A DNA stretch of 64,000 bases from NCBI RefSeq assembly GCF_038087665.1, contig NZ_CP149925.1, positions 1,648,870-1,712,869 of the forward strand, given 5' to 3'. A program made the position numbers and the translations under genes. The DNA comes from Gallaecimonas sp. GXIMD4217. GTDB taxonomy: Bacteria > Pseudomonadota > Gammaproteobacteria > Enterobacterales > Gallaecimonadaceae. Shown here one piece after another: positions 37,342 through 47,551 of the stretch; within the stretch, counting starts at the first letter, position 1; every line of letters begins with the position of its first letter. The notes under the pieces were generated by a model, which saw nothing but the letters and a program-made list of their open reading frames with translations, did not search any database and was not told where the DNA came from.

Positions 37342-37785
37342 TCAGGCCTGCTGGCCCCAGAGCCTGTCATCCTCGAAGAGGCGGTAGAGGATCTCGCCAC
37401 GGTGCACCAGCATGTTGGCGAACTTGACCTGCACCTCATCCTTGGCCTGGGGGCCGCGCATGATGTTCTCGGCCTTGAGCTGCCATTGCATGGAGAAGTG
37501 GCGCAGGGCCTCGCGGGCATCGCCGGCGGCATTGACTTCCACGTGATCCGTGGGCAGATCGCCGGAAATGACCCAGAAATCCTTGATATGGCCTTCGACC
37601 TTGGCGGTGATCCGCCACAGGGAAACCAGGGGGGCCAGGAAGCGGCTCTCGGTCTGCTTGACCTTCTGGGGCAGGATCCCCTTGGAGGCCAGGTGGCCAT
37701 TGGCCTTCTGGAAGCTCTCGCGGATCCAGGCCTGTTCGCGTTGCTGGCGCTCTTCGGGGCTCAGCGTCTTTTGTTCTTCTGCCAT
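37342..37785 (-). CDS. DUF4826 family protein
   Basis: The 147-residue soluble protein matches the DUF4826 pattern found in Shewanella and relatives: an N-terminal charged helix, QAWIRESFQKANGHLASKG, then WVISGDLPTDHVEVNAAGDA, REALRHFSMQWQLKAENI and a C-terminal RGEILYRLFEDDRLW. Its function is unknown. The ATG at 37785 is preferred; the open frame extends 26 codons upstream through a low-complexity stretch without family similarity. The gene is monocistronic. Confidence 0.75.
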   Translation of the reverse strand: MAEEQKTLSPEERQQREQAWIRESFQKANGHLASKGILPQKVKQTESRFLAPLVSLWRITAKVEGHIKDFWVISGDLPTDHVEVNAAGDAREALRHFSMQWQLKAENIMRGPQAKDEVQVKFANMLVHRGEILYRLFEDDRLWGQQA

Positions 37786-37961
37786 CTCGGTTACCACAGT
37801 GTTACAGCGTGCAGCTACCATATCCCCTGGTCCCGTCCTTGGCAAGGGATCGCCTTTTAACATTTGCTTACTGGTAGGAGCAGATGGCCGGAGCCGTCCG
37901 GGACGCTGGAAACCGATTGCACACCTCTATATGATCACGCCAACTGTCCGTATCGGCTTCC

Positions 37962-37979
37962 GTTTACGCTAACGTAAAC
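37962..37979. promoter_or_regulatory. perfect palindrome upstream of leucine dehydrogenase
   Basis: GTTTACG-CTAA-CGTAAAC is a perfect 7-4-7 inverted repeat, 40 bases before the GTG start. It looks like a dimeric repressor operator. From memory it resembles the motif of LiuR, the MerR-family regulator of branched-chain amino acid breakdown, but no liuR gene is in the window. A related element lies at 47073-47090 near ilv. Confidence 0.6.
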
Positions 37980-38018
37980 TTGCCGGCCGGGCTCAATCAA
38001 AAAAACGGAGAAGACGAC

Positions 38019-39053
38019 GTGGCTGTATTCAATCACACTGCGTTTGACGGGCATGAGCAGGTCATGTTCTGCCATGACGAGGAAACCGGTCTCAAGGCGA
38101 TCATCGCTGTTCACAACACCAAGCTGGGTCCCGCCGTTGGCGGTTGCCGCATGTGGAACTACGCTTCCGACGAAGAGGCGGTGACCGACGTACTGCGCCT
38201 GTCCCGCGGCATGACCTACAAGAATGCCCTGGCCGGCCTGCCCTTCGGTGGCGGCAAGTCCGTGATCATCGGTGACTCCCGCACCATGAAGAGCGAAGCC
38301 CTGTTCCGCGCCTTCGGCCGTTTCGTCGACTCCCTGGGTGGCCGCTACGTGGCCGCCGAAGACGTGGGCACCTCCACCACCGACGTCAACCACATGATGA
38401 AGGAAACCCAGCACGTGGCCGGCATCGAAGGCCTGTCCGGCGATCCCTCCCCCTTCACCGCCCTGGGTACCTACCTGGGCATCAAGGCCGCCGTCAAGCA
38501 CAAGCTGGGCCGTGACGACCTCAAGGGCATCAAGGTGGCCGTACAGGGCCTGGGCAGCGTGGGTTACTACCTGTGCGAGCACCTGCACAAGGCCGGCGCC
38601 GAGCTGTTCGTCACCGACATCCACGACGAATCCCTGAACAAGGCCAAGGCCGAGCTGGGCGCCACCCTGGTGGGCCTGGACGAGATCTACGATCTGGACG
38701 TGGACGTTTATGCCCCCTGCGCCCTGGGTGCCACCGTCAACGACAACACCATAGAGCGCCTCAAGGCAAGCATCATCGCCGGCTGCGCCAACAACCAGCT
38801 GGCCGAGGCCCGCCACGACCAGATCCTGCGTGACAAGGGCATCCTCTACGCCCCCGACTACGTGATCAACGCCGGCGGCATCATCAATGTTTCCTTCGAG
38901 AAGGACTACGATGAAGCGGCCGCCACTGCCAAGGTCGAAGAGATCCACGACACCCTGCTGGACATCTTCCAGCGCGCCGACGCCAAGAACAAGGGCACCG
39001 GCATCATCGCCGACGAGATGGCCCGGGAAATCATCGCCCGCGGCGGCAAGTAA
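38019..39053 (+). CDS. leucine dehydrogenase (Glu/Leu/Phe/Val dehydrogenase family)
   Basis: The enzyme deaminates leucine, valine and isoleucine to 2-oxo acids with NAD+. The 344-residue protein has the substrate-binding, catalytic lysine motif GLPFGGGKSVI with Lys80, and the Rossmann motif VAVQGLGSVGYYL. The length and LeuDH-like C-terminus distinguish it from glutamate dehydrogenase (about 450). The GTG at 38019 is preferred because CGGAG lies eight bases upstream; the frame runs 13 codons further. It converges with the ilv operon, so branched-chain amino acid breakdown and synthesis are adjacent. Confidence 0.94.
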   Translation: MAVFNHTAFDGHEQVMFCHDEETGLKAIIAVHNTKLGPAVGGCRMWNYASDEEAVTDVLRLSRGMTYKNALAGLPFGGGKSVIIGDSRTMKSEALFRAFGRFVDSLGGRYVAAEDVGTSTTDVNHMMKETQHVAGIEGLSGDPSPFTALGTYLGIKAAVKHKLGRDDLKGIKVAVQGLGSVGYYLCEHLHKAGAELFVTDIHDESLNKAKAELGATLVGLDEIYDLDVDVYAPCALGATVNDNTIERLKASIIAGCANNQLAEARHDQILRDKGILYAPDYVINAGGIINVSFEKDYDEAAATAKVEEIHDTLLDIFQRADAKNKGTGIIADEMAREIIARGGK

Positions 39054-39068
39054 GCGAAGCGCCATGAC

Positions 39069-39094
39069 AAGGCCGGGCATTGCCCGGCCTTTTT
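39069..39094. terminator. bidirectional terminator between leucine dehydrogenase and ilvC
   Basis: GGCCGGGC (39071-39078) pairs with GCCCGGCC (39082-39089); five T residues follow on the plus strand. On the minus strand the T-tract is poor, so termination of ilvC may depend on the hairpin alone. Confidence 0.75.
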
Positions 39095-39098
39095 CGTT

Positions 39099-40559
39099 TC
39101 AGGCCGCCGCCCGCATCGCCTGCATGTAGGCCCTGAGCCGCCGCCCCACCACTTCGATGGCATGGCCGCGCACGCCCTGCTCCAGGGCCTCCAGCTCGTC
39201 GTTGTTTGGCGCCTGCCAGTGCCCCCTGCCGCCCAGGCAGGCCGGCTCCCAGCCTTTCAAGAGCGGCTCCAGGATCGGCATGGCCCCCTGGGTGAACAGG
39301 TAATTGCCGTACTCGGCGGTGTCGGAGATCACGCAGTTCATCTCATAGAGGCGCTTCCTGGCCAGGGTGTTGGCGATCAGCGGCAGCTCGTGCAGGGACT
39401 CGTAATAGGCCGACTCCTGGCCTATGCCGGCCTCCACCATCACCTCGAAGGCCAGCTCCACCCCGGCCTTGACCATGGCCACCAGGCCCACGGCGCGGTC
39501 GAAGTCGAAGTGGTCGTCCGGGGCCATGGCCTGCGCCTGCTCGAAACCGCTGCCGCGGCTCTGCTCCCGCCAGGCCAGCAGCTCGGCATCGTCATTGGCC
39601 CAGTCCGCCATCATCCGCGCGGCGAAGCGCCCTTCGAGGATGTCGTCCATGTGCTTTTCAAAGAGCGGCCTCAGCGCCCCTTTCAGCTCGTCGGCCAGTG
39701 CGAAGGCCCTGGCGCGCTCGGCAGCGGCCAGCCTGGCCATCATCAGGCTGATGCCGCCGGCCTTGAGCGCCTCGGTGATCTGCTCCCAGCCGTACTGCAG
39801 GAAGGCCGCCGCCTCGGCCGGCTCCCGGCCCGCCGCCACCATGGCCTCGAAGCCCAGCATGGAGCCGGCCTGGAGCATGCCGCAAAGGATGGTCTGCTCG
39901 CCCATGAGATCGGATTTGACCTCGGCCACGAAGCTGGACTCCAGCACCCCGGCCCTGTGGCCGCCGGTGCCCACGCACCAGGCCTTGGCGATGGCCAGGC
40001 CCTGGCCGTCGGGATCGTTGTCCGGGTGCACGGCGATCAGGGTCGGCACCCCGAAGCCGCGCTGGTACTCGGCGCGCACCTCGGAGCCCGGGCACTTGGG
40101 CGCCACCATCACTACGGTGATGTCGGGGCGAATGTGCTGGCCCGCCTCAACCACATCGAAGCCGTGGGAATAGCCCAGGGCCGCCCCCGGCTTCATCAGC
40201 GCCGTCACCTGCCGCACCACCGGGCCATGCTGCTTGTCCGGGGTCAGGTTCAGCACCAGATCCGCCTCTGGCACCAGTGCCTCGACGCTGCCCACCTCGA
40301 AGCCCTGCTCCGTGGCCCGCTGCCAGGAGTCGTTGCGGGCGTCGATGGAAGACTGGCGCAGCGCGTAGCTCACATCCAGCCCGGAATCGCGCAGGTTGAG
40401 GCCCTGGTTCAGGCCCTGGGCGCCGCAGCCCAGTATGACGATGCGCTTGCCCTGAAGGGCCTTCACCCCCTCGGCGAAGGCCTCCTGGGGCAGAAAGCGG
40501 CTGTGGGCCAGTTGCCGGCATTTTTCCCTGTGGCTCAGGGTGTTGAAGTAGTTATCCAT
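39099..40559 (-). CDS. ilvC: ketol-acid reductoisomerase (class II)
   Basis: IlvC rearranges and reduces acetolactate or acetohydroxybutyrate with NADPH, the second step of valine and isoleucine synthesis. The 486-residue length marks the long class II enzyme of enterobacteria (491). The NADPH-binding motif [19 protein letters not shown] lies near residue 40. It starts nine bases after ilvA and is the last gene of the ilv operon. In E. coli ilvC is a separate unit controlled by ilvY; no ilvY is seen here. Confidence 0.97.
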   Translation of the reverse strand: MDNYFNTLSHREKCRQLAHSRFLPQEAFAEGVKALQGKRIVILGCGAQGLNQGLNLRDSGLDVSYALRQSSIDARNDSWQRATEQGFEVGSVEALVPEADLVLNLTPDKQHGPVVRQVTALMKPGAALGYSHGFDVVEAGQHIRPDITVVMVAPKCPGSEVRAEYQRGFGVPTLIAVHPDNDPDGQGLAIAKAWCVGTGGHRAGVLESSFVAEVKSDLMGEQTILCGMLQAGSMLGFEAMVAAGREPAEAAAFLQYGWEQITEALKAGGISLMMARLAAAERARAFALADELKGALRPLFEKHMDDILEGRFAARMMADWANDDAELLAWREQSRGSGFEQAQAMAPDDHFDFDRAVGLVAMVKAGVELAFEVMVEAGIGQESAYYESLHELPLIANTLARKRLYEMNCVISDTAEYGNYLFTQGAMPILEPLLKGWEPACLGGRGHWQAPNNDELEALEQGVRGHAIEVVGRRLRAYMQAMRAAA

Positions 40560-40568
40560 GTGCGTTCC

Positions 40569-42074
40569 TTAATTTGCGCGTAAGAAGGCCCGGTAAGGGG
40601 TGTTGTGGCTCTCGTCCCGCCAGGGGTAGCCCAGGGCGGCCAGGTGCCGGTCGAAGTCGGGATCGGCGCCGATCCGGAATCCGGCCAGCACCCGGCCCCG
40701 GTCGGCGCCGTCGTGGCGGTAGTGGAAAAGGGAGATGTCCCAGCGGCTGCCCAGGGTCTCCAGAAAGTGCAGCAGCGCCCTGGGATGTTCGGGAAAGCTG
40801 AAGCTCAGCAGCCGCTCCGGCCCGGCGACGGCGGCGCCGCCACCCAGCAGGTACTTGAGGTGCAGCTTGGCCACCTCGTCCCCGCTGAGATCCAGGACCT
40901 CCAGCCCGGCCTCGGTCAGCTGTGCCAGCAGCGCTTCTCGCTCCTGTTGGCCCCCCGTCAGGCGAACTCCGGCCAGGATCCGCGCCCGGTCGGCGTCCTG
41001 GCGGCGGTAGTTGAACTCGGAGATCATGCGTTCGCCCAGCAGCCGGCACAGGGCCAGGAAGGCGCCCCGTTGCTCGGGGATACGGATGGCCAGCATGGCC
41101 TCGCTGCCCTCGCCCAGATCGCAGCGCTCCGCCACCTGGCGCAGGCCGTGGAAGGCCATGTTGGCGCCGGACAGCACCGCCGCCACCCGCGCCGGCCTTT
41201 GGCCCTGCCCCGACAGCCACTGCTTGAGGCCGGCCAGGGCCAGGGCGCCGGCCGGCTCGGCCAGGGCCCGGCAGTCATCGAAGATGTCCTTGATGGCGGC
41301 GCAGACGGCGTCGCCGCTGACGGTGACGATGCCGTCCAGGTGATCGCGGCAGAGCCGAAAGGTCTCGTCGCCGACCCGTTTCACCGCCACCCCGTCGGCG
41401 AACAGGCCCACCCTGTCCAGGGTCACAGGGCCGCCGGCGGCCAGGGCCGCGGTCATGGAGGCCGAATCCTCGGCCTCGACGCCGAACACCTTGAGCCCGG
41501 GCCGCAGCTGCTTGAGCAGCACCGCCATGCCGGCGGCCAGGCCGCCACCGCCTATGGGCACGAACACCGCCTCCAGCTCGCTGTCCTGCTTGACAAGCTC
41601 CAGCGCCACCGTGCCCTGGCCGGCGATCACCTGGGGATCGTCGAAGGGCTCCACCAGGGCCAGCCCCCGCGCCCTGGCCAGCGCTAAGGCATGGCGCCTG
41701 GCCGCGTCGAAGTCCAGGCCGTGCAGCACCACCTCGGCGCCCAGGGCCCGCACCGCCTCCACCTTGATGGCCGGCGCCGTCACCGGCATCACGATCACCG
41801 CCTGCTTGCCAAGCCGCCCCGCCGCCAGAGCCACCCCCTGGGCATGGTTGCCGGCCGAGGAGGCCACCACGGCGGTGGCACTGACGGTGGTGACCTTGGC
41901 GAAGGCGCCGCGCAGCTTGAAGCTGTGCACCGGCTGCAGATCCTCGCGCTTGAGCAGGATCTGCGTACCCAGGCGGGCGGAGAGGCGCGCCATGGGTTGC
42001 AGGGGCGTCTGCAGCGCCACCTGGTAGACGGGTGCGCGCAGCGCTTCACAGAGGTACTGCTCAGGGCGCCACAT
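40569..42074 (-). CDS. ilvA: threonine ammonia-lyase, biosynthetic
   Basis: IlvA deaminates threonine to 2-oxobutyrate, the first step of isoleucine synthesis, and is feedback-inhibited by isoleucine. The 501-residue protein (E. coli 514) has the PLP lysine in [24 protein letters not shown], a cofactor-phosphate glycine loop [13 protein letters not shown], and two C-terminal ACT-like regulatory domains. The start at 42074 lies within ilvD, overlapping by 14 bases; the longer upstream frame is not coding. Confidence 0.96.
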   Translation of the reverse strand: MWRPEQYLCEALRAPVYQVALQTPLQPMARLSARLGTQILLKREDLQPVHSFKLRGAFAKVTTVSATAVVASSAGNHAQGVALAAGRLGKQAVIVMPVTAPAIKVEAVRALGAEVVLHGLDFDAARRHALALARARGLALVEPFDDPQVIAGQGTVALELVKQDSELEAVFVPIGGGGLAAGMAVLLKQLRPGLKVFGVEAEDSASMTAALAAGGPVTLDRVGLFADGVAVKRVGDETFRLCRDHLDGIVTVSGDAVCAAIKDIFDDCRALAEPAGALALAGLKQWLSGQGQRPARVAAVLSGANMAFHGLRQVAERCDLGEGSEAMLAIRIPEQRGAFLALCRLLGERMISEFNYRRQDADRARILAGVRLTGGQQEREALLAQLTEAGLEVLDLSGDEVAKLHLKYLLGGGAAVAGPERLLSFSFPEHPRALLHFLETLGSRWDISLFHYRHDGADRGRVLAGFRIGADPDFDRHLAALGYPWRDESHNTPYRAFLRAN

Positions 42075-43917
42075 GCTCGCCTCCCGCCAGCAGGGTCCGA
42101 TCGCGCACGCCGCCCTGATCGGCACTGGTGGCCAGCAGCGCATAGGCCCGTAGCGCCAATGAGACCTGCCTGTCCCTGGGTGTGGCGGGCCGGTAGCCAA
42201 GCGTTTCCCTGGCCTGGCGCCGGGCGGCCAGCTCGTCCTGGTCCAGCAGCAGTTCAAGTCTGCGGCCGGGGATGTCGATGGCGATGGTGTCGCCGTCTTC
42301 CACCAGCGCCAGGGGGCCCTGGCTTGCCGCCTCCGGGGCGATATGGCCGATGGACAGGCCGGCTGTGCCGCCGGAGAAGCGGCCGTCGGTGATCAGGGCG
42401 CAGTGCTCGGCCAGGCCCACGGATTTCAAGTAACTGGTGGGATAGAGCATCTCCTGCATGCCCGGGCCGCCCCGGGGCCCCTCGTAGCGGATCACCACCA
42501 CCTCGCCCTTCTTCACCCTGCCGCCAAGGATGGCATCGACCGCCTCGTCCTGGCTCTCGAACACCCGGGCCGGGCCGGTGAAGCTCAGCAGGCCGTCCGG
42601 CACCCCGGCGGTCTTGACCACGGCGCCCCGGGGCGCCAGGTTGCCATAGAGCACCGCCAGGCCACCGTCCTGGCGGTAGGCGTGTTCGAGGCTGCGGATG
42701 CAGCCGCCTTGCCGGTCCAGATCCAGCTCGTCCCAGCGGCAGTCCTGGCTGAAGGCGCGGGTGCTGGGCAGGCCGGCCGGACCGGCCCGGTAGAAGTCAT
42801 GACGGGCATTGCTGGTGCTGACATCACAGCCGTCCAGCAGCTGACTCAGGGGCTGCTGGCAGACGGTGGCGACATTGGTGTCGATATGGCCGCCCCGGGC
42901 CAGCTCGGCCAGGATGGCCATGACACCGCCGGCCCGGTGCAAGTCCTCCATGTGGTAGCGGTTGGTGGCCGGGGCCAGCTTGCACAGCTGGGGCACCCGC
43001 CGGGACAGGGCGTCGATGTCGGTGAGATCAAAGCCCAGCTCCGCCTCCTGGGCCGCGGCCAGCAGGTGCAAAATGGTGTTGGTGGAGCCGCCCATGGCGA
43101 TGTCCAGGGCCATGGCGTTGTGGAAGGCGGCCTTGCCGGCGATGGTCCTGGGCAGCGCGCTGTCGTCGTCCTGCTGGTACCAGGCCTTGGCCAGGGAAAC
43201 GATGCGCCGGCCGGCCTCACGGAACAGCCCTTCCCTGTCCCTGTGGGTGGCCAGCAGGGAGCCGTTGCCGGGCAGCGCCAGCCCCAGGGCCTCGGTGAGG
43301 CAGTTCATGGAGTTGGCGGTGAACATGCCCGAGCAGGAGCCGCAGGTGGGACAGGCGCTGCGCTCCACCTCGGCGGCCTCGGCGTCGGAAACGCGCCTGT
43401 CGGCCCCCTTGACCATGGCATCCACCAGGTCGACCTTGATGATGTCCTGGGCCAGGCGTACCTTGCCGGCCTCCATGGGCCCGCCGGAGACGAAGACGGT
43501 AGGGATGTTCAGGCGCAGGGCCGCCATCAGCATGCCGGGGGTGATCTTGTCGCAGTTGGAGATGCACACCAGGGCGTCGGCCCGGTGGGCGTTGACCATG
43601 TATTCGACGCTGTCGGCGATCAGCTCCCGGGACGGCAGCGAATAGAGCATGCCGTCATGGCCCATGGCGATGCCGTCGTCCACCGCTATGGTGTTGAACT
43701 CCCTGGCCACGGCGCCGGCGGCCTGGATCTCCTCGGCCACCAGCTGGCCCAGATCCTTGAGGTGCACATGGCCGGGCACGAACTGGGTGAAGGAGTTGGC
43801 CACGGCGATGATCGGCTTGCCGAAATCGGCGTCGGTCATGCCGGTGGCGCGCCACAGGGCGCGGGCGCCGGCCCGCTGCCGGCCTTCTGTGGTGGTGGCG
43901 GAGCGCAACTTGGGCAT
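42061..43917 (-). CDS. ilvD: dihydroxy-acid dehydratase
   Basis: IlvD dehydrates dihydroxy acids to 2-oxo acids, the third step of valine and isoleucine synthesis. The 618-residue protein (E. coli 616) has the iron-sulfur cluster cysteines in [10 protein letters not shown] and [18 protein letters not shown], and the magnesium-binding region [20 protein letters not shown]. It begins one base after the ilvE stop and overlaps ilvA by 14 bases. Confidence 0.97.
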   Translation of the reverse strand: MPKLRSATTTEGRQRAGARALWRATGMTDADFGKPIIAVANSFTQFVPGHVHLKDLGQLVAEEIQAAGAVAREFNTIAVDDGIAMGHDGMLYSLPSRELIADSVEYMVNAHRADALVCISNCDKITPGMLMAALRLNIPTVFVSGGPMEAGKVRLAQDIIKVDLVDAMVKGADRRVSDAEAAEVERSACPTCGSCSGMFTANSMNCLTEALGLALPGNGSLLATHRDREGLFREAGRRIVSLAKAWYQQDDDSALPRTIAGKAAFHNAMALDIAMGGSTNTILHLLAAAQEAELGFDLTDIDALSRRVPQLCKLAPATNRYHMEDLHRAGGVMAILAELARGGHIDTNVATVCQQPLSQLLDGCDVSTSNARHDFYRAGPAGLPSTRAFSQDCRWDELDLDRQGGCIRSLEHAYRQDGGLAVLYGNLAPRGAVVKTAGVPDGLLSFTGPARVFESQDEAVDAILGGRVKKGEVVVIRYEGPRGGPGMQEMLYPTSYLKSVGLAEHCALITDGRFSGGTAGLSIGHIAPEAASQGPLALVEDGDTIAIDIPGRRLELLLDQDELAARRQARETLGYRPATPRDRQVSLALRAYALLATSADQGGVRDRTLLAGGEHVAP

Positions 43918-43918
43918 G

Positions 43919-44839
43919 TCAGGCCTCCACCGGATCCAGCCAGCCCCATTGGTCCGGGGTCTCGCCGTTGAACAGCCCGAAGAAGGCCTGTTGCACGGCC
44001 TGGGTCACGGGCCCGGGCCGGCCCTCGCCCACCGGCAGCTTGTCGACGCTGCGCACCGGGGTGATCTCGGCGGCGGTGCCGGTGAAGAAGATCTCGTCGG
44101 CAAGATACACCGCCTCCCGGGCCAGGGGCTGCTCCCGGATCTCCAGCCCCTGGGCCCTGGCCAGGGTGATCACCGCATCCCGGGTCAGGCCGGGCAGAAT
44201 GCCGGCGGTCACCGGTGGCGTGTACAGCACGCCGTCCTTGACCAGGAACAGGTTCTGGCCGGCGCCTTCGGAAAGCTGGCCGTTCCTGTCCAGGGCGATG
44301 CCCTCGTGGAAGCCCAGACGCCTGGCCTCGCTGGCGATCAGCAGCGACGACAGGTAGTTGCCGCCGGCCTTGGCGGCGGTGGGGGTGGTGTTGGGGGCGG
44401 CCCGGTTCCAGCTGGACACCATGGCGTCCACGCCCTGCTCCAGGGCCTCCTCGCCCAGGTAACGGCCCCAGGGGAAGGCGGCGATCAGCACCTCCATCCG
44501 GCTGGTGGGCGGCACTATGCCCATGCCGACCATGCCCATGAACCCCAGGGGCCTGATGTAGGCGCTCTTGAGCTGGTTGGCCTTGAGCACCGCCTTGGTG
44601 GCCGCCATCAGCTCCTCGAGCGTGTAGGGCAGCTCGAAACGGTACTGCCGCGCCGAGTCGAACAACCGCTGCATGTGCTCGCGGTGGCGGAAGATCACCG
44701 GCCCCAGGTGGCTGTCGTAACAGCGGATCCCCTCGAACACCGAGGTGCCGTAATGCAGGCCATGGCTCATGGGATGGATCTGTGCCTGCTGCCAGGGCAG
44801 CAACTCGCCGTTAAACCACAGAAAATCAGCGCCGTTCAT
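43919..44839 (-). CDS. ilvE: branched-chain amino acid aminotransferase
   Basis: IlvE is the last enzyme of leucine, valine and isoleucine synthesis and also works in breakdown. The 306-residue class IV aminotransferase has the PLP lysine in [12 protein letters not shown], the phosphate-binding [12 protein letters not shown] and the start region [20 protein letters not shown]. It overlaps ilvM by four bases. Confidence 0.96.
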   Translation of the reverse strand: MNGADFLWFNGELLPWQQAQIHPMSHGLHYGTSVFEGIRCYDSHLGPVIFRHREHMQRLFDSARQYRFELPYTLEELMAATKAVLKANQLKSAYIRPLGFMGMVGMGIVPPTSRMEVLIAAFPWGRYLGEEALEQGVDAMVSSWNRAAPNTTPTAAKAGGNYLSSLLIASEARRLGFHEGIALDRNGQLSEGAGQNLFLVKDGVLYTPPVTAGILPGLTRDAVITLARAQGLEIREQPLAREAVYLADEIFFTGTAAEITPVRSVDKLPVGEGRPGPVTQAVQQAFFGLFNGETPDQWGWLDPVEA

Positions 44840-45063
44840 CGTTCTTCTTCCTCGTTCAGACTCAACACATCGGGCAGCCTGCTAAGCTGCGCGGTCAACA
44901 GGTTCAGGGGCCGTTCGCCGGCCAGGTGCAGGCACAGGAGCTGGCGGTCGTCACCCTGGCTCAGCCTGGCCTCCAGCAGGGCAAAGCCCCGGTGACGCAC
45001 CAGGCGCATCACCCGCTCCAGGGCGGCGGACTCGCGGCTCAGGCTCAGTTGCAGTTTGTTCAT
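44836..45063 (-). CDS. ilvM: acetolactate synthase II small subunit
   Basis: IlvM is the regulatory subunit paired with IlvG. The 75-residue product is a single ACT-like domain ([32 protein letters not shown]). It starts inside the ilvG stop (ATGA) and its end overlaps ilvE by four bases, so it is tightly coupled on both sides. The frame is open further upstream in ilvG but that part is not coding. Confidence 0.93.
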   Translation of the reverse strand: MNKLQLSLSRESAALERVMRLVRHRGFALLEARLSQGDDRQLLCLHLAGERPLNLLTAQLSRLPDVLSLNEEEER

Positions 45064-46742
45064 GGGGTGTCCTCCAGCATCTGGTGATTGGCATAGCCGG
45101 GCGGCACCAGCGGCCAGACGCTGTCCTCGGGGTGGATGCTGACGTGCAGCAGGAAGGGGCCGGGCGCGCTCAAGAGCGCCGCCAGGCCGGCCTCCAACTG
45201 GGCGCCGTGGTGGATATGCATGCCGGGGATGTCGAAGGCCCTGGCCAGGGCCAGGAAATCCGGGTTGTCGGACAGATCCACCTCCGAGTGGCGGGCGTCG
45301 AAGAACAGGCTCTGCCACTGGCGGACCATGCCCAGGCGCTGGTTGTCCAGCAGCAGGATCTTCACCGCCAGGCCCAGGCGGCGGATGGTGCCCAGCTCCT
45401 GGATGTTCATCATGATGGAGCCGTCGCCGCAGACGGCGATGACCTCGTCGTCCGGGCAGGCCAGCTTGGCGCCGATGGCGGCGGGCAGGCCGAAACCCAT
45501 GGTGCCCAGGCCGCCACTGGACAAGTGGCAGTGGGGCGAGTCGAAGTGCATGTGCTGGGCCACCCACATCTGGTGCTGGCCCACGTCACTGCAGATCCTG
45601 GTGTTGGCGCTCTTCTGCCCGGCCAGGCGGTTCAGCAGCACCGGCGCCTGCACCCGCAGCGATGGCTGCCCGTAGTTTGGGCGATATTGGGCCTTGCGCC
45701 CGGCCAGCTCGGCCAGCCAGGGCGCCGGGGTCTGAACCTTTGGCAGCAGCGGCAGGTAGTCCCGGGCGCAGCCGTGCAGGGCCACCTCCGGCCGGCGGCG
45801 CTTGCCCAGCTCGGCGGCGTCGATGTCCAGGTGGATCACCTGGGCCCTGGGGGCGAATTGGTCCAGCCTGCCGGTGACCCTGTCATCGAAGCGCGCCCCC
45901 AGGGCCAGCAGCAGATCGCAGTCCTGTACCGCCAGGTTGGCGGCTTGGTTGCCGTGCATGCCCAGCATGCCCAGGTAGTGGGGCGACTCGTGGTCGGCGC
46001 TGCCCAGGCCCTTGAGGGTTTCCACCACCGGCAAATGGGTCTCGGCCAGGAAGGCGCGCAGCTCGGCCAGGGCGCCGGCCATGGCGATGCCGCCGCCCAC
46101 ATAGGCCAGGGGCCGCTCGGCCCGGGCCATCAGCCGGGCGGCCTCGGCCAGGGCCTGGCGGTCGGGCTGAAAGGACACCGGCTCAGGGGCAGGCGCGGCC
46201 AGGGGCGCCGCCGGCCGCGCTTGCTGCACGTCCTTGGGCAGATCTACCAGCACCGGGCCGGGCCGGCCCTCCCTGGCCAGGCGGAAAGCCTCGGCCAGCA
46301 CCGCCGGCAGCTGGGCGGCGTCTTTGACCAGGAAGCTGTGCTTGGTGCAGCCCAGGGACAGGCCCAGCACGTCCATCTCCTGGAAGGCGTCGGTACCCAT
46401 GGCTTCCCGGGGCACCTGGCCGGTGATGGCGACCAGGGGCACCGAATCCATCATGGCGTCGGCCAGGCCGGTGATCAGGTTGGTGGCGCCGGGGCCCGAG
46501 GTGGCCAGGCACACCCCCACCTTGCCGGAGGCCCTGGCGTAGCCGATGGCGGCCAGGGCCGCGCCCTGTTCATGGCGGCACAGCACGTGCTGCAGTTGGC
46601 TCTGGTACAGGGCGTCGTAGAGGGGCATGATGGCACCGCCCGGGTAGCCGAACAGCACCTGGACGCCTTCCCGCTCGAGCGCGGCCAGCACCAGCTCGGC
46701 GCCGCTTGGGGCTTGGATCTCGGTAGCAAGTGCGTGATTCAT
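45060..46742 (-). CDS. ilvG: acetolactate synthase II large subunit
   Basis: IlvG condenses pyruvate with another pyruvate or 2-oxobutyrate using thiamine diphosphate and FAD. The 560-residue protein has the catalytic Glu region [15 protein letters not shown] and [18 protein letters not shown], and the ThDP-binding motif [17 protein letters not shown]. It is full length; the E. coli K-12 frameshift is absent. It is the first structural gene after the ilvL attenuator. Confidence 0.97.
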   Translation of the reverse strand: MNHALATEIQAPSGAELVLAALEREGVQVLFGYPGGAIMPLYDALYQSQLQHVLCRHEQGAALAAIGYARASGKVGVCLATSGPGATNLITGLADAMMDSVPLVAITGQVPREAMGTDAFQEMDVLGLSLGCTKHSFLVKDAAQLPAVLAEAFRLAREGRPGPVLVDLPKDVQQARPAAPLAAPAPEPVSFQPDRQALAEAARLMARAERPLAYVGGGIAMAGALAELRAFLAETHLPVVETLKGLGSADHESPHYLGMLGMHGNQAANLAVQDCDLLLALGARFDDRVTGRLDQFAPRAQVIHLDIDAAELGKRRRPEVALHGCARDYLPLLPKVQTPAPWLAELAGRKAQYRPNYGQPSLRVQAPVLLNRLAGQKSANTRICSDVGQHQMWVAQHMHFDSPHCHLSSGGLGTMGFGLPAAIGAKLACPDDEVIAVCGDGSIMMNIQELGTIRRLGLAVKILLLDNQRLGMVRQWQSLFFDARHSEVDLSDNPDFLALARAFDIPGMHIHHGAQLEAGLAALLSAPGPFLLHVSIHPEDSVWPLVPPGYANHQMLEDTP

Positions 46743-46768
46743 GATGGCTTTTCCTTGGGCCAGATAAG

Positions 46769-46800
46769 AAAAAACCCCCGGGCCTTGCGGCGCGGGGGTT
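46769..46800 (-). terminator. ilv operon attenuator
   Basis: AACCCCCG (46800-46793 on the minus strand) pairs with CGGGGGTT (46780-46773) and six T residues follow. It lies 18 bases after the ilvL stop codon and 26 bases before ilvG, the place of a translation-coupled attenuator. Confidence 0.88.
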
Positions 46801-46818
46801 GTGGTTGCTGTCTGAGTC

Positions 46819-46914
46819 TCAGTGCGGTCCAGACAATAACGCCCCGCGCGGCCGGTGAAGGATCACCACCACGAGTACCAGGATAATCACTAGGGCGTTA
46901 AGCAGGTTGAACAT
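46819..46914 (-). CDS. ilvL: ilv operon leader peptide
   Basis: A 31-residue open frame starting at the ATG 46914-46912 encodes [19 protein letters not shown] and ends [12 protein letters not shown]. Fourteen of the first 19 residues are Leu, Val or Ile, as expected for a leader that senses branched-chain aminoacyl-tRNA supply. Stalling of ribosomes in the Val/Ile/Leu run would prevent the attenuator hairpin from forming. It resembles E. coli IlvL in length and in the GAAL-like tail, though the regulatory codon order differs. Confidence 0.9.
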   Translation of the reverse strand: MFNLLNALVIILVLVVVILHRPRGALLSGPH

Positions 46915-47003
46915 CACTGAGGCTCTGAAATCTCTGTTGGCCCGGGACCATCCCGGGGCGCTTTTTAATCATTAGCACAGAAAAAATTCACAGCACAAGA
47001 CCA

Positions 47004-47039
47004 AAAAGGCAAAAAAGCGGTAAAACTTTTTTGCCTTTT
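47004..47039. repeat. 14-bp perfect inverted repeat upstream of ilvL
   Basis: AAAAGGCAAAAAAG (47004-47017) is repeated in inverted form at 47026-47039 with an eight-base loop. It could be a weak terminator for the YcxB-like gene, or a protein-binding site of the ilv promoter. No T-tract follows on either strand. Confidence 0.6.
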
Positions 47040-47072
47040 AAAACATAAAGATAGAAAGGGAATGAGTCGCTT

Positions 47073-47090
47073 GTTTACGTTTACGTAAGA
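47073..47090. promoter_or_regulatory. GTTTACG-type palindrome between the YcxB-like gene and ilvL
   Basis: GTTTACG-TTTA-CGTAAGA shares its left arm and spacing with the perfect palindrome upstream of leucine dehydrogenase (37962-37979); the TTACG/CGTAA core is inverted. It overlaps the stop codon of the YcxB-like gene, about 160 bases before ilvL. A common regulator of both branched-chain loci is possible. Confidence 0.4.
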
Positions 47091-47551
47091 TGGTCAGGCC
47101 CATCCAGGAGCCCTTTGGTCTGCTCCGGCAGCGCCTCGGCCTTGAGCAGCACCGGCCACTGGCCGAGAAAGAGCACCCGATCGCCGCCGGCAAGGCGCCG
47201 GGCCCGGCGCACCTCGGCCAGGGGGAAGGACAACACCTTGCCCTCAAGGGCCAGGCGAAGGGCCTGGCCGTCCAGCTCGCAGTCACAGAGGCCGGTCAGG
47301 GCGTCCAGGCGCATCAGCCGTACGTTTTGCAGCACCTCGTTGACGGTCATGGCGCCGAGCGCCGCCACCAACAGGGCCGTGGGCCAGTGCCAGCCCGGCC
47401 CCACTTCCATGGACAGGCCCGCCAGCACGGCGCCGTAGAGGGTCCAGCGCAATGCCCGTTCGAAACGGCGCTTGCCCTTGCCGTCTTCCAGCAGGGCGCC
47501 GTAGAGTCGGCGGCAGTCGGCCCTGGTGATCTGCTGCTGCCAGCGGATCAC
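47081..47551 (-). CDS. YcxB-like membrane protein
   Basis: The 156-residue product has an N-terminal basic segment, two adjacent hydrophobic helices (about 36-75: TLYGAVLAGLSMEVG and WPTALLVAALGAMTV) and a C-terminal soluble domain (ALRLALEGKVLSFPLAEVRR, VLFLGQWPVLLKAEAL). This layout resembles YcxB-type proteins; the family assignment is tentative and the function unknown. Translation starts at a GTG (47551) that overlaps the ydiJ stop (GTGA), so it is coupled to ydiJ. Confidence 0.6.
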   Translation of the reverse strand: MIRWQQQITRADCRRLYGALLEDGKGKRRFERALRWTLYGAVLAGLSMEVGPGWHWPTALLVAALGAMTVNEVLQNVRLMRLDALTGLCDCELDGQALRLALEGKVLSFPLAEVRRARRLAGGDRVLFLGQWPVLLKAEALPEQTKGLLDGPDHLT

